Below, in pieces: positions 1 through 5,585 of a stretch of DNA of 10,511 bases. Numbering within the stretch: position 1 is the stretch's first letter; each line of letters opens with the position of its first letter. Under the pieces are notes generated by a model that saw only the letters and a list, made by a program, of their open reading frames with translations, did not search any database and was not told the DNA's origin. The stretch comes from Bacillota bacterium. GTDB lineage: Bacteria > Bacillota > Clostridia > Peptostreptococcales > Anaerovoracaceae. Made by a program: the position numbers and the translations under genes. Where the stretch lies: positions 1-10,511 of the forward strand of contig JAFYIC010000010.1 of the NCBI GenBank assembly GCA_017538845.1, written 5' to 3'.

Positions 1-98
1 ACAACCTGGTCAAGAAATACAACGACGCAAAACAGATGATGAAGCAGATGAACAAGCCGGGAAGCAAGATAAACCGCATGCTCAACGGCATGCAGTAA
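1..98 (+). CDS. ffh: Signal recognition particle protein Ffh, C-terminal tail (partial, 5' end outside window)
   Basis: The reading frame starting at base 3 gives 31 residues and a TAA stop. It is rich in Met, Lys and Gln (AKQMMKQMNK near the start, ending in NRMLNGMQ). This composition matches the methionine-rich M domain of Ffh, the SRP GTPase that binds 4.5S/6S RNA and signal sequences to deliver nascent membrane proteins to FtsY. The identification rests on this composition plus context, because ffh directly upstream of rpsP, khpA, rimM and trmD is a very common Firmicute order. The GTPase domain is not in the window. The 68 bases that follow are A+T-rich and hold no clear promoter, so rpsP is probably read from upstream. 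Confidence 0.75.
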   Translation, partial: NLVKKYNDAKQMMKQMNKPGSKINRMLNGMQ

Positions 99-166
99 GA
101 CCGGCGCAACAGATAAGTTTAAGATTGAGCAATCATATATATTATTAATTTAGGAGGAAACACAAA

Positions 167-406
167 ATGGTAAAGATCAGACTTAAGAGAATGGGCGCTC
201 ACAAAAGGCCGTGCTACAGGATCGTAGTTGCAGATTCACGCTGCGCAAGAGACGGCAGATTCATCGAAGAGATCGGATTCTTCGATCCTATCGCAGATCC
301 TGAGGAGATAAGGATCGACGGCGACAGAGCCAAGGAATGGATGTCCAAGGGCGCGCAGCCGACAGAGAGAGTAAGAAGTCTCATGAAGAAAACAGGCGTC
401 ATTTAG
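167..406 (+). CDS. rpsP: 30S ribosomal protein S16
   Basis: This encodes a 79-residue basic protein of normal S16 length. It starts [20 protein letters not shown], the family signature ([24 protein letters not shown]), and continues with [12 protein letters not shown] and a [20 protein letters not shown] segment typical of the S16 C-terminal half. S16 binds 16S rRNA in the body of the small subunit and is needed for its assembly. The ATG at 167 is preceded by a full AGGAGG at 152-157 with 9 bases of spacing, which fixes the start. It sits between ffh and khpA, with 23 bases to the next start, consistent with one transcript. Confidence 0.98.
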   Translation: MVKIRLKRMGAHKRPCYRIVVADSRCARDGRFIEEIGFFDPIADPEEIRIDGDRAKEWMSKGAQPTERVRSLMKKTGVI

Positions 407-429
407 AATCAGGAAAGCGGTGAGAAACA

Positions 430-657
430 ATGACAGAATTAGTAGCAGCGATCGCAAGATCTCTCGTTGATGATCCTGATGCTGTTGAAGTTACCGAAGA
501 AACGGACGGAAGCGGAACAGTGATCAAGCTCAAAGTGGCGTCAGATGACATGGGCAAAGTAATCGGCAAGCAGGGCAGGATAGCAAAGGCCATCCGCACT
601 GTTGTCAAGGCGGCTGCCACAAAAGCAGGCGATAAAGTAACTGTAGAGATCGTCTGA
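430..657 (+). CDS. khpA: KH-domain RNA-binding protein KhpA (YlqC family)
   Basis: This encodes 75 residues consisting essentially of one KH domain. The nucleic-acid-binding GxxG loop is visible as GKVIGKQG at residues 42-49, followed by the helix RIAKAIRTVVKAAA. Small KH proteins at this locus are KhpA, which in streptococci and lactobacilli pairs with KhpB/EloR to bind RNA and control cell elongation, with related RNA chaperone roles in other Firmicutes. Its place between rpsP and rimM is the conserved one. The acidic stretch at residues 14-28 is usual for the family. The ATG at 430 follows a weak GGTGAG (419-424) rather than a canonical AGGAGG, so translation may be partly coupled to rpsP, whose stop lies 23 bases upstream. 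Confidence 0.95.
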   Translation: MTELVAAIARSLVDDPDAVEVTEETDGSGTVIKLKVASDDMGKVIGKQGRIAKAIRTVVKAAATKAGDKVTVEIV

Positions 658-673
658 TATACAGGATCAGCAA

Positions 674-707
674 AGGCACATGTGACCCGCGGCGGGCGCA
701 TGTGCCT
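674..707 (+). promoter_or_regulatory. Stem-loop in the khpA-rimM gap, no U-tract
   Basis: AGGCACATG (674-682) is perfectly complementary to CATGTGCCT (699-707), a 9-bp stem. Inside it a second helix CCC/GGG (686-688 with 694-696) can form around GCGGC. The sequence that follows (GAATGATATC) has no run of T, so it is not a standard intrinsic terminator. It could be an attenuator, an RNA processing or stability element, or part of a pause signal that sets rimM-trmD apart from rpsP-khpA. The pairing is seen directly; the role is inference. Confidence 0.6.
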
Positions 708-717
708 GAATGATATC

Positions 718-742
718 ATGCGCGTCTTTTACACGGGCGCAT
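718..742 (+). promoter_or_regulatory. Second, weaker stem-loop just upstream of the rimM ribosome binding site
   Basis: ATGCGC (718-723) pairs with GCGCAT (737-742), leaving a 13-base loop that contains CTTTT. It ends 3 bases before the GAGGT (746-750) that serves rimM. With the hairpin at 674-707 it makes a tandem pair filling most of the 98-base gap. Folding here would leave the rimM ribosome binding site single-stranded, so it need not block translation. Confidence 0.4.
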
Positions 743-755
743 CAAGAGGTAATCA

Positions 756-1259
756 ATGGGAAACAGGATAAAGATCGGAAAAGTAACAGGTGCCACAGGC
801 CTCAAAGGCGAGGTCAGGGTCTACAGTTACGCGGAAAGCAACGACCGTTTTTCCAGACTCGCCGGCGTATGGCTGGAAGACGATGAATACGGGATAGAAA
901 ACGTGCGCTTCCACAAGGACATGGTCATACTGAAGCTTGCCGGCATAAATGACAGGAACACCGCCGAAAAAGTGAAGAACAGGTTCGTCTACATGAATGA
1001 AGAGGATCTGGAAGAGCTTCCGGAAGGCCAGTACTACGTGAAAGACCTTATCGGCCTGAAGGCGGTAACAGTAAGCGGAGATGAGATAGGCACCATAACC
1101 GACATCCTGCAGAACACACCGCAGGATATATATGAGATCGAAAAGAAAGACGGAAAGAAGGCTCTCATACCCGGAGTGCCTGATTTCCTGAAGAAGATAG
1201 ATACAGAAAACGGCGTGGTCGTATTCGACCCGGCGGAGGGACTGCTGGATCTGAACTGA
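756..1259 (+). CDS. rimM: Ribosome maturation factor RimM
   Basis: This encodes 167 residues, normal for RimM. The N-terminal beta-barrel carries IGKVTGATGLKGEVRV at residues 7-22, close to the family signature IGxIxxxHGLKGEVRV. The C-terminal PRC-barrel starts at YYVKDLIGL (residues 93-101) and ends with ALIPGVPDFLKKID and a hydrophobic VVVFDPAEGLLDL. RimM binds ribosomal protein S19 and the 30S head during late maturation of the small subunit. The ATG at 756 follows AGAGGT at 745-750. The usual partner trmD starts 58 bases after the stop, across a GC-rich hairpin. Confidence 0.97.
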   Translation: MGNRIKIGKVTGATGLKGEVRVYSYAESNDRFSRLAGVWLEDDEYGIENVRFHKDMVILKLAGINDRNTAEKVKNRFVYMNEEDLEELPEGQYYVKDLIGLKAVTVSGDEIGTITDILQNTPQDIYEIEKKDGKKALIPGVPDFLKKIDTENGVVVFDPAEGLLDLN

Positions 1260-1263
1260 AGCA

Positions 1264-1282
1264 TCCGGGCGGAGCCCCCGGA
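1264..1282 (+). promoter_or_regulatory. GC-rich stem-loop in the rimM-trmD gap
   Basis: TCCGGG (1264-1269) pairs with CCCGGA (1277-1282) across a 7-base loop, 5 bases after the rimM stop codon. No T-run follows, so it is not a canonical terminator. It may protect or define a 3' end, or act as a pause site between the two coupled genes. Confidence 0.45.
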
Positions 1283-1317
1283 CAGCGGATGACCGGTGCA
1301 GCAGCGAGGTATACGCG

Positions 1318-2091
1318 ATGAAGATAGATATCCTTACGCTTTTCCCGGAGATGTTCGTTCCGGTGACCGAAAGCAGCATGCTCGGAAGAGCGTGTGAAAA
1401 CGGCATACTGAACATACGTCTGACCGACATCAGGGACTATACTCTGGACAAGCACAACAGGACAGATGAATATCCTTTCGGCGGGGGCACGGGAATGGTG
1501 CTCCAGACCGAGCCTGTTTTCAGAGCCATGGAAGCCGTGACCGGCATAAGCCCGTCGGAATGGGGAAAAAGCGGAAAGAAAAAGTGCATATACATGTCTC
1601 CGAGAGGCAAGATCCTGGACCGTAACAAGATCGAGGAGCTTTCGAAGGAAGAGGAACTGATCATACTCTGCGGCCACTATGAAGGCGTGGACCAGCGGAT
1701 ACTTGATCATTTTGACATGGAAGAGATATCTATAGGCGACTATGTGCTCACCGGAGGGGAGCTGCCTGCCATGGTGCTCATAGACAGCGTGGCCAGGTTC
1801 ATACCCGGAGTACTGGGGGACAGCGAAGGAGTCACCGATGAGTCGATCTACAGCGGACTTTTAGAGTACGACCAGTATACGAAACCCAGGGAATACGAGG
1901 GGCTGGAAGTGCCGGAGGTGCTCTACGGGGGCAATCACAAGGAGATCGCCCTGTGGAAATTCGAAAAGTCCCTGGCCATAACGAAGGAAAGAAGGCCCGA
2001 CCTGTTCGAGGCCTTTGTCAGGGATCATCGTGAGCTCACGAAAGATGAGCAGAAGATACTTGACAGATATACGGGGGAAGACGGCGAATAA
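1318..2091 (+). CDS. trmD: tRNA (guanine-N1-)-methyltransferase TrmD
   Basis: TrmD methylates G37 of tRNAs at N1 using S-adenosylmethionine and prevents +1 frameshifting; it is essential in many bacteria. The 257 residues carry the SPOUT-class trefoil-knot motifs: FPEMF (9-13), YPFGGGTGMV (52-61), ILCGHYEGVDQR (116-127), SIGDYVLTGGELPA (138-151), DSVARFIPGVLG (156-167) and LEYDQYTKP (182-190). PEVLYGGNHKEI at 199-210 is also typical. Arg160 matches the catalytic Arg154 of E. coli. The position of E. coli Asp169 appears to hold Glu175, with Asp just before it (TDES where E. coli has TEDS), an alignment made by eye. A modest GAGG (1305-1308) precedes the ATG. It follows rimM, as in most bacteria. 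Confidence 0.98.
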   Translation: MKIDILTLFPEMFVPVTESSMLGRACENGILNIRLTDIRDYTLDKHNRTDEYPFGGGTGMVLQTEPVFRAMEAVTGISPSEWGKSGKKKCIYMSPRGKILDRNKIEELSKEEELIILCGHYEGVDQRILDHFDMEEISIGDYVLTGGELPAMVLIDSVARFIPGVLGDSEGVTDESIYSGLLEYDQYTKPREYEGLEVPEVLYGGNHKEIALWKFEKSLAITKERRPDLFEAFVRDHRELTKDEQKILDRYTGEDGE

Positions 2092-2103
2092 GCCGTCTGT
2101 TAA

Positions 2104-2133
2104 AGCTGCCGGACCCGTCTTTTGCCGGCGGCT
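2104..2133 (+). terminator. Possible transcription end after trmD (strong stem, no U-tract)
   Basis: AGCTGCCGG (2104-2112) pairs with CCGGCGGCT (2125-2133), nine pairs including one T-G wobble, around a 12-base loop that itself contains TTTT. It lies 12 bases after the trmD stop. The bases after the stem (CTGAAAGCAC) are not T-rich, so intrinsic termination would be weak. It may mark the 3' end of the translation module, since a promoter candidate follows at 2164-2192. Confidence 0.4.
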
Positions 2134-2158
2134 CTGAAAGCACAAAATAATGTGTGCG

Positions 2159-2179
2159 TACTGTTGAAAAGTAACAGTA
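2159..2179. promoter_or_regulatory. 7-bp inverted repeat overlapping a -35 box (possible operator)
   Basis: TACTGTT (2159-2165) and AACAGTA (2173-2179) are exact inverted copies separated by 7 bases, and the pairing can extend with G-T wobbles at both ends. The repeat covers the TTGAAA hexamer of the promoter at 2164-2192. A 21-base dyad over a -35 box is a usual place for a repressor or activator to bind. No regulator gene is seen in the window. Confidence 0.45.
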
Positions 2180-2192
2180 TATGGGGTAAAAT
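2164..2192 (+). promoter_or_regulatory. Sigma-A-type promoter for the division operon
   Basis: TTGAAA (2164-2169) and TAAAAT (2187-2192) are spaced by 17 bases, each hexamer one or two bases from consensus, in an A+T-rich patch. Transcription would begin near 2199, so the leader before the ATG at 2213 would be only about 14 bases with the GGAG ribosome binding site almost at its 5' end. This is unusually short, which is the main reservation. Confidence 0.55.
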
Positions 2193-2212
2193 TAATTATT
2201 GGAGAATCAGAG

Positions 2213-3193
2213 ATGAAAGACAAGCGTAAGTACATATATTTTGTTATAGTGCTCATCGTACTTGGGCTCATTATCTATGTAGTGCCTTCTGTGACGGGTC
2301 TTTTTGAGACTACAGAGACCATCGAGAGCGGCACGCTCCAGGTAAGCGAAAACAATACATGCTATTTCATAAGAAATGAGAAGATATACACGGCGGCATC
2401 CGGCGGTGAGATACATTTTCTTGTAAAAGAAGGCGAAAAGGTCCGTAAAAAGACAAAGATCGCCCAGTTCAACGCGGATGGCCGGAGCCTCGGCGAAAAT
2501 GAAGAGTCCGAATACGCGGATCTCCAGAAATCCATCAAAGGCCTGACGGTCAAGACCGAGATCTTCAGGACCGGTTCCAGCGGCGTGATCAGTTTCTACA
2601 TCGATGAAAATGAGAACGCTTTCACCACATCGAAGATGGGCAAGCTGAAATACGAGAAAGTCTCCCAGATGGATTTTGACGAGACGAAGATCAAAAGGAC
2701 TTCCACCTACGAAGGGGAGCCTCTTTACAAGCTGGTGGATGACAGCAAGTGGTACTTCGTTTTCTGGACGGCTGCCGAGAACATAGCAAGATACGAAAAG
2801 GGGAATAAACTTGCCCTCGTGGTGGACGAAGGCGAGATAGAGGCAACGATAACGGATGTCACTGAAGACGGCGACAAGTGGCGCATAACAGCCTCCAGCA
2901 ACTATTACTACAAAGACCTTCCCAGATACATCTGTAAGGACGCGCTGATAATAAGCAGCCGGGATTCCGGGCTCATCATCGACAACGAATACATGACGAC
3001 CAGGAAAGGAAAACCCGGCGTCATGGTCAGACAGAAGACCGGGGACTACGAGTTCGTGCCTGTGAACGTGGAGGCGTCGGACGGACATCAGTCCGTAGTG
3101 TCGAATGACTATTTTTACGATGATAAAGGCAAGATGATAGAGACCGTCCAGATATACGATGAAATACTGAAGGATCCGGGAAAAGGGAACTAA
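2213..3193 (+). CDS. HlyD-like membrane-anchored adaptor protein, function unknown
   Basis: The 326 residues start with a charged MKDKRK and a single membrane segment (about 7-27, YIYFVIVLIVLGLIIYVV), so the rest should lie outside the cell. Residues 60-90 (TAASGGEIHFLVKEGEKVRK) resemble the first half of a lipoyl/barrel-sandwich domain, and SSGVISFYIDENEN at 122-135 the second half; a beta-rich C-terminal part follows. This is the layout of HlyD/membrane fusion adaptors, but the linker between the halves is about 30 residues, too short for the long coiled-coil hairpin of export adaptors. No transporter gene is adjacent. Similar proteins occur upstream of yggS-sepF in clostridia. A GGAG at 2201-2204 supports the ATG; the next gene starts 12 bases after the stop. 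The specific role is unknown. Confidence 0.65.
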   Translation: MKDKRKYIYFVIVLIVLGLIIYVVPSVTGLFETTETIESGTLQVSENNTCYFIRNEKIYTAASGGEIHFLVKEGEKVRKKTKIAQFNADGRSLGENEESEYADLQKSIKGLTVKTEIFRTGSSGVISFYIDENENAFTTSKMGKLKYEKVSQMDFDETKIKRTSTYEGEPLYKLVDDSKWYFVFWTAAENIARYEKGNKLALVVDEGEIEATITDVTEDGDKWRITASSNYYYKDLPRYICKDALIISSRDSGLIIDNEYMTTRKGKPGVMVRQKTGDYEFVPVNVEASDGHQSVVSNDYFYDDKGKMIETVQIYDEILKDPGKGN

Positions 3194-3205
3194 GAGGTGA
3201 GGAAA

Positions 3206-3883
3206 ATGTCGTCAATAACGGAGAATTATCAGAGACTGAAAAAAGAAGTCGGCGATGACGTTCTTCTCGTGGCAGTAACGAAGACCCACCCTGTGGAGAT
3301 GCTCAACGAAGTCATCGACGCGGGAGCCACGGACATAGGGGAGAACAAAGTCCAGGAGATCATGGACAAGTACGAGCATGTGAAGCCCGTAAGATGGCAT
3401 ATGATAGGTCACCTGCAGACCAACAAGGTGAAATACATCATAGACAAGGTATCCATGATCCACTCGGTGGATTCCATGAAGTTGGCCAAAGAGATAGACA
3501 AGAGGGCGGCTCAGCACGGTCTGGTAATGGATATACTCATTCAGGTCAATTCCGCGCAGGAAGAAAGCAAATTCGGTATCACCACTGACGAGACGGGCGC
3601 TCTCATAGAGGAGATCCTCGCAAGCTGCCCCAATGTCAGGATACGCGGACTCATGTGCATAGCTCCTTATGCAGATGATCCGGATACAGTAAGACAGTAT
3701 TTTGCTGAAGTGAAGAAACTCTATGACAGGTTCAGCAGCATCGATCATGAGAATCTTGACTTTAAGTATCTGTCCATGGGCATGTCCCATGACTACAAAG
3801 TAGCTATTGAAGAGGGATCTAATCTCGTCAGGATAGGAACTTCCATATTCGGCGAGCGGGATTACAGTAAAAAAGAGATTTAA
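3206..3883 (+). CDS. yggS: PLP homeostasis protein (YggS/YlmE/PROSC family)
   Basis: YggS-family proteins bind pyridoxal 5'-phosphate in a TIM-barrel like the N domain of alanine racemase and keep free PLP and amino-acid pools in balance; no enzymatic reaction is firmly assigned. In the 225 residues from ATG 3206, LLVAVTKTHP (20-29) holds the PLP lysine Lys26. The other family blocks follow in order: GENKVQE (45-51), WHMIGHLQTNKVK (64-76), QVNSAQEESKFGI (113-125), GLMCIAPYA (148-156), LSMGMSHDY (189-197) and VRIGTSIFGERDY (208-220). A GTG at 3197 would add three residues but lies inside the ribosome binding site GAGGTGA (3194-3200), so ATG 3206 is preferred. This gene beside sepF is the ylmE position of B. 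subtilis. Confidence 0.96.
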   Translation: MSSITENYQRLKKEVGDDVLLVAVTKTHPVEMLNEVIDAGATDIGENKVQEIMDKYEHVKPVRWHMIGHLQTNKVKYIIDKVSMIHSVDSMKLAKEIDKRAAQHGLVMDILIQVNSAQEESKFGITTDETGALIEEILASCPNVRIRGLMCIAPYADDPDTVRQYFAEVKKLYDRFSSIDHENLDFKYLSMGMSHDYKVAIEEGSNLVRIGTSIFGERDYSKKEI

Positions 3884-3897
3884 GACAGGAGGTCAAA

Positions 3898-4407
3898 ATG
3901 GGTTTAATCGATAAGTTCAAGGATCTGGTTGGTATCGAAGACATCGATGAAGATGAATACGAAGAAGAGGTCCTGGCAGCAAAGAAGACTGAACGTAAGG
4001 GGACTGAGCTGGTAAGAAGCAGAAATCAGGGTTCGTTCAGATCAGAGACAAGAGACAACAAAGTGCTGAGCATGCAGCATCAGCAGCAGCCAAGCAAGAA
4101 TTCCAGCAGATACAGCAACGCGTTCAAACTCGTTGTGATAGAGCCGGACAGCTTTGACGAATGCCCCAAGCTGGTAGACAGTCTCAAAGCCAGAAAGCCG
4201 ATAATAATCAACCTTGAGAAGGTCGAGTCGGACACAGCGCGCAAGGTATTCGATTTCCTCAGCGGCGCCACATATGCTCTCAACGGCAACGTGCAGAAGG
4301 TTGCTGCGAATATATTCGTATTTGCGCCTGAGAACGTAGACATCAAAGCAGGAATGGAGAAAACGAATTTCGATTTTGCCAACATGTCAAAGGATGCCTG
4401 GAGGTAA
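3898..4407 (+). CDS. sepF: Cell division protein SepF
   Basis: SepF anchors FtsZ filaments to the membrane and bundles them at the septum, overlapping in function with FtsA. The N-terminal MGLIDKFKDLVG (1-12) is the amphipathic membrane helix. Residues 13-75 are a polar, low-complexity linker with acidic and Gln-rich runs. The globular SepF domain spans about 76-148: KLVVIEPDSFDE, KPIIINLEKVESDTARKVFDF, LSGATYALNGNVQKVAANIF and VFAP. These match the conserved blocks used for dimerisation and FtsZ binding. A full AGGAGGT at 3887-3893 lies 4 bases before the ATG. It is followed after 3 bases by divIVA; ylmG and ylmH, often found between them in Firmicutes, are missing. Confidence 0.96.
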   Translation: MGLIDKFKDLVGIEDIDEDEYEEEVLAAKKTERKGTELVRSRNQGSFRSETRDNKVLSMQHQQQPSKNSSRYSNAFKLVVIEPDSFDECPKLVDSLKARKPIIINLEKVESDTARKVFDFLSGATYALNGNVQKVAANIFVFAPENVDIKAGMEKTNFDFANMSKDAWR

Positions 4408-4410
4408 AAA

Positions 4411-5022
4411 ATGATCACACCGTATGACATACAGGAAAAAGAATTTTCCAGGGGAGTACGCGGTTACAAGGAAGATGAGGTCGACGCCTTTCTCGATAAG
4501 ATCATAGTTGATATGGAGCACCTCATCAAAGAGAACGAGGCACTGAAAGCGACCATCAGCGATCTGGAAAAACAGCTTTCGGAAAAAGGTGACACAAACA
4601 GTTCAGTAGCCGATACTCTGAAGTCTGCCCAGAATCTCATGAAAGAGATTTCTTTCAGCGCGGAGAAAAGGGCAAGACTCATGATAAAGGATGCCGAGCT
4701 TGAGGCTTCCAACATCAAAAAAGAAGCGCGTCAGAAGGTGGCACAGCTCGAAGAAGAGAACTCGACTCTCAAGCGCAACTTTGACGCATTCAGGAACAGG
4801 TACAGGAATCTGCTCGAGGCCGAACTGGAAAGGTTCGACAGCCTTACCAACGAGATCTATCCTGACCTTACCATAAACGATCTTGAGGATCTTGAGACGG
4901 CCGTGCCGGAACCGGAACCTCAGGAAAACAAAACATCCGACACCATGGTGAAACAGCCCGCGGCAAGACCGGCAAGAAGAGCTGACATGGATCAGACTAT
5001 GGTATTCGGAAAGAAAGACTGA
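4411..5022 (+). CDS. divIVA: DivIVA family cell division / polar organiser protein
   Basis: DivIVA binds negatively curved membrane at septa and poles and recruits partners for septum placement, growth or sporulation. The 203 residues start MITPYDIQEKEFSRGVRGYK, the N-terminal lipid-binding domain. The loop reads VRGY at 16-19, with the basic residue of the B. subtilis Phe17-Arg18 pair kept and the aromatic replaced by Val. EDEVDAFLDKI follows, then a coiled coil to about residue 155 (heptads such as ENEALKATISDLEKQL and AELEASNIKKEARQKVAQLEEE). The tail is Pro/Glu-rich and ends in DQTMVFGKKD. The ribosome binding site TGGAGGT (4399-4405) overlaps the last codons of sepF, so the two are probably translationally coupled. 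Confidence 0.95.
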   Translation: MITPYDIQEKEFSRGVRGYKEDEVDAFLDKIIVDMEHLIKENEALKATISDLEKQLSEKGDTNSSVADTLKSAQNLMKEISFSAEKRARLMIKDAELEASNIKKEARQKVAQLEEENSTLKRNFDAFRNRYRNLLEAELERFDSLTNEIYPDLTINDLEDLETAVPEPEPQENKTSDTMVKQPAARPARRADMDQTMVFGKKD

Positions 5023-5033
5023 TCAGATAAATC

Positions 5034-5066
5034 AGGAGGCGGGGCATTCAATGCCCCGTGATTTTT
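5034..5066 (+). promoter_or_regulatory. Ribosome binding site plus intervening hairpin upstream of lspA
   Basis: AGGAGG (5034-5039) is followed at once by CGGGGCAT (5040-5047), which pairs perfectly with ATGCCCCG (5051-5058) around a 3-base loop TCA. Next come TGATTTTT and the ATG at 5067. In linear sequence the ribosome binding site is 27 bases from that ATG, far too distant. With the 19-base hairpin folded out, the spacing becomes 8 bases. Alternatively, the GC-rich stem with a T5 run (5062-5066) could be an intrinsic terminator or attenuator after divIVA. Both could hold. The pairing is seen; the role is inference. Confidence 0.6.
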
Positions 5067-5522
5067 ATGTACTACATCATCGCAGCCATACTGCTTACCA
5101 TCGATCAGGGAATCAAGTGTCTCGTTATATCCGGAATGGATCCGGGAGAGAAGATCCCGGTGATCGGTGAGTTTTTCAGGATAGCATACACACAGAACAC
5201 AGGGATAGCTTTCAGCCTTTTCGAAGATAAGGGCTTTCTTCTGATACTTATCCCTGCCACGATATCCGTAGTGTGCGCTGTGGTGCTGGCACGGACGAAG
5301 GGGAAGACCCACCCTGTGCTGAACTGGGGACTTGCGCTGGTACTGGCGGGCGGCATAGGCAACGTGATAGACAGACTGGTACATGGTTATGTGGTGGACT
5401 ACCTGAGCTTTGGTAGTTTCGCCATATTCAATTTCGCTGACGTGTGCATCTGTACAGGATGCGGTCTGATACTTCTGTATGTGCTTTTCATATACGGGAA
5501 AAAGGATGCTCCGAAGGCCTGA
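5067..5522 (+). CDS. lspA: Lipoprotein signal peptidase (signal peptidase II)
   Basis: LspA is an aspartyl protease of the membrane that cleaves signal peptides of diacylglyceryl-modified prolipoproteins before the lipobox Cys. From ATG 5067 the protein has 151 residues with four hydrophobic segments (about 1-20, 57-76, 84-101, 128-143). Family motifs are DQGIK (13-17), NTGIAFS (44-50), AGGIGNVIDRLVHGYVVDY (94-112) and FAIFNFADVCI (118-128). The catalytic pair is Asp102 and Asp125. A GTG at 5058 would add three residues (MIF), but it falls on the last base of the hairpin stem. The start is uncertain between these two. lspA followed by an RluD-type gene is a conserved Firmicute pair. Confidence 0.95.
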   Translation: MYYIIAAILLTIDQGIKCLVISGMDPGEKIPVIGEFFRIAYTQNTGIAFSLFEDKGFLLILIPATISVVCAVVLARTKGKTHPVLNWGLALVLAGGIGNVIDRLVHGYVVDYLSFGSFAIFNFADVCICTGCGLILLYVLFIYGKKDAPKA

Positions 5523-5585
5523 TGACGGATCGGGCGGCAGAGCGGAAGAATGCGGCTGTAACAGTTAAGAGAAAGGAAACGCATC

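Noticed and set aside
99..166. Possible promoter in the A+T-rich gap before rpsP
   Set aside because: TTGAGC at 125-130 and TATATT at 138-143 are only 7 bases apart, and no other pair with suitable spacing was found.
753..1430. Minus-strand open frame across rimM and the start of trmD
   Set aside because: It is opposite two unmistakable conserved genes, has no ribosome binding site and no recognisable domain.
2207..3088. Long open frame of 293 codons on the minus strand
   Set aside because: It is fully antisense to the HlyD-like gene, has no ribosome binding site, and its composition is the mirror of the + strand codons. The + strand frame has promoter, binding site and domain signatures.
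4071..4091. CAG-rich run inside sepF as a possible tandem repeat
   Set aside because: It is a short Gln-rich stretch (HQQQ) of the disordered SepF linker, not an extended repeat.
5051..5167. Short + strand frame starting at ATG 5051, 11 bases after AGGAGG, as an upstream ORF of lspA
   Set aside because: Its ATG lies inside the perfect hairpin stem and the product is a frame-shifted reading of the lspA coding sequence with no recognisable features. It remains possible as a decoy start but has no independent support.
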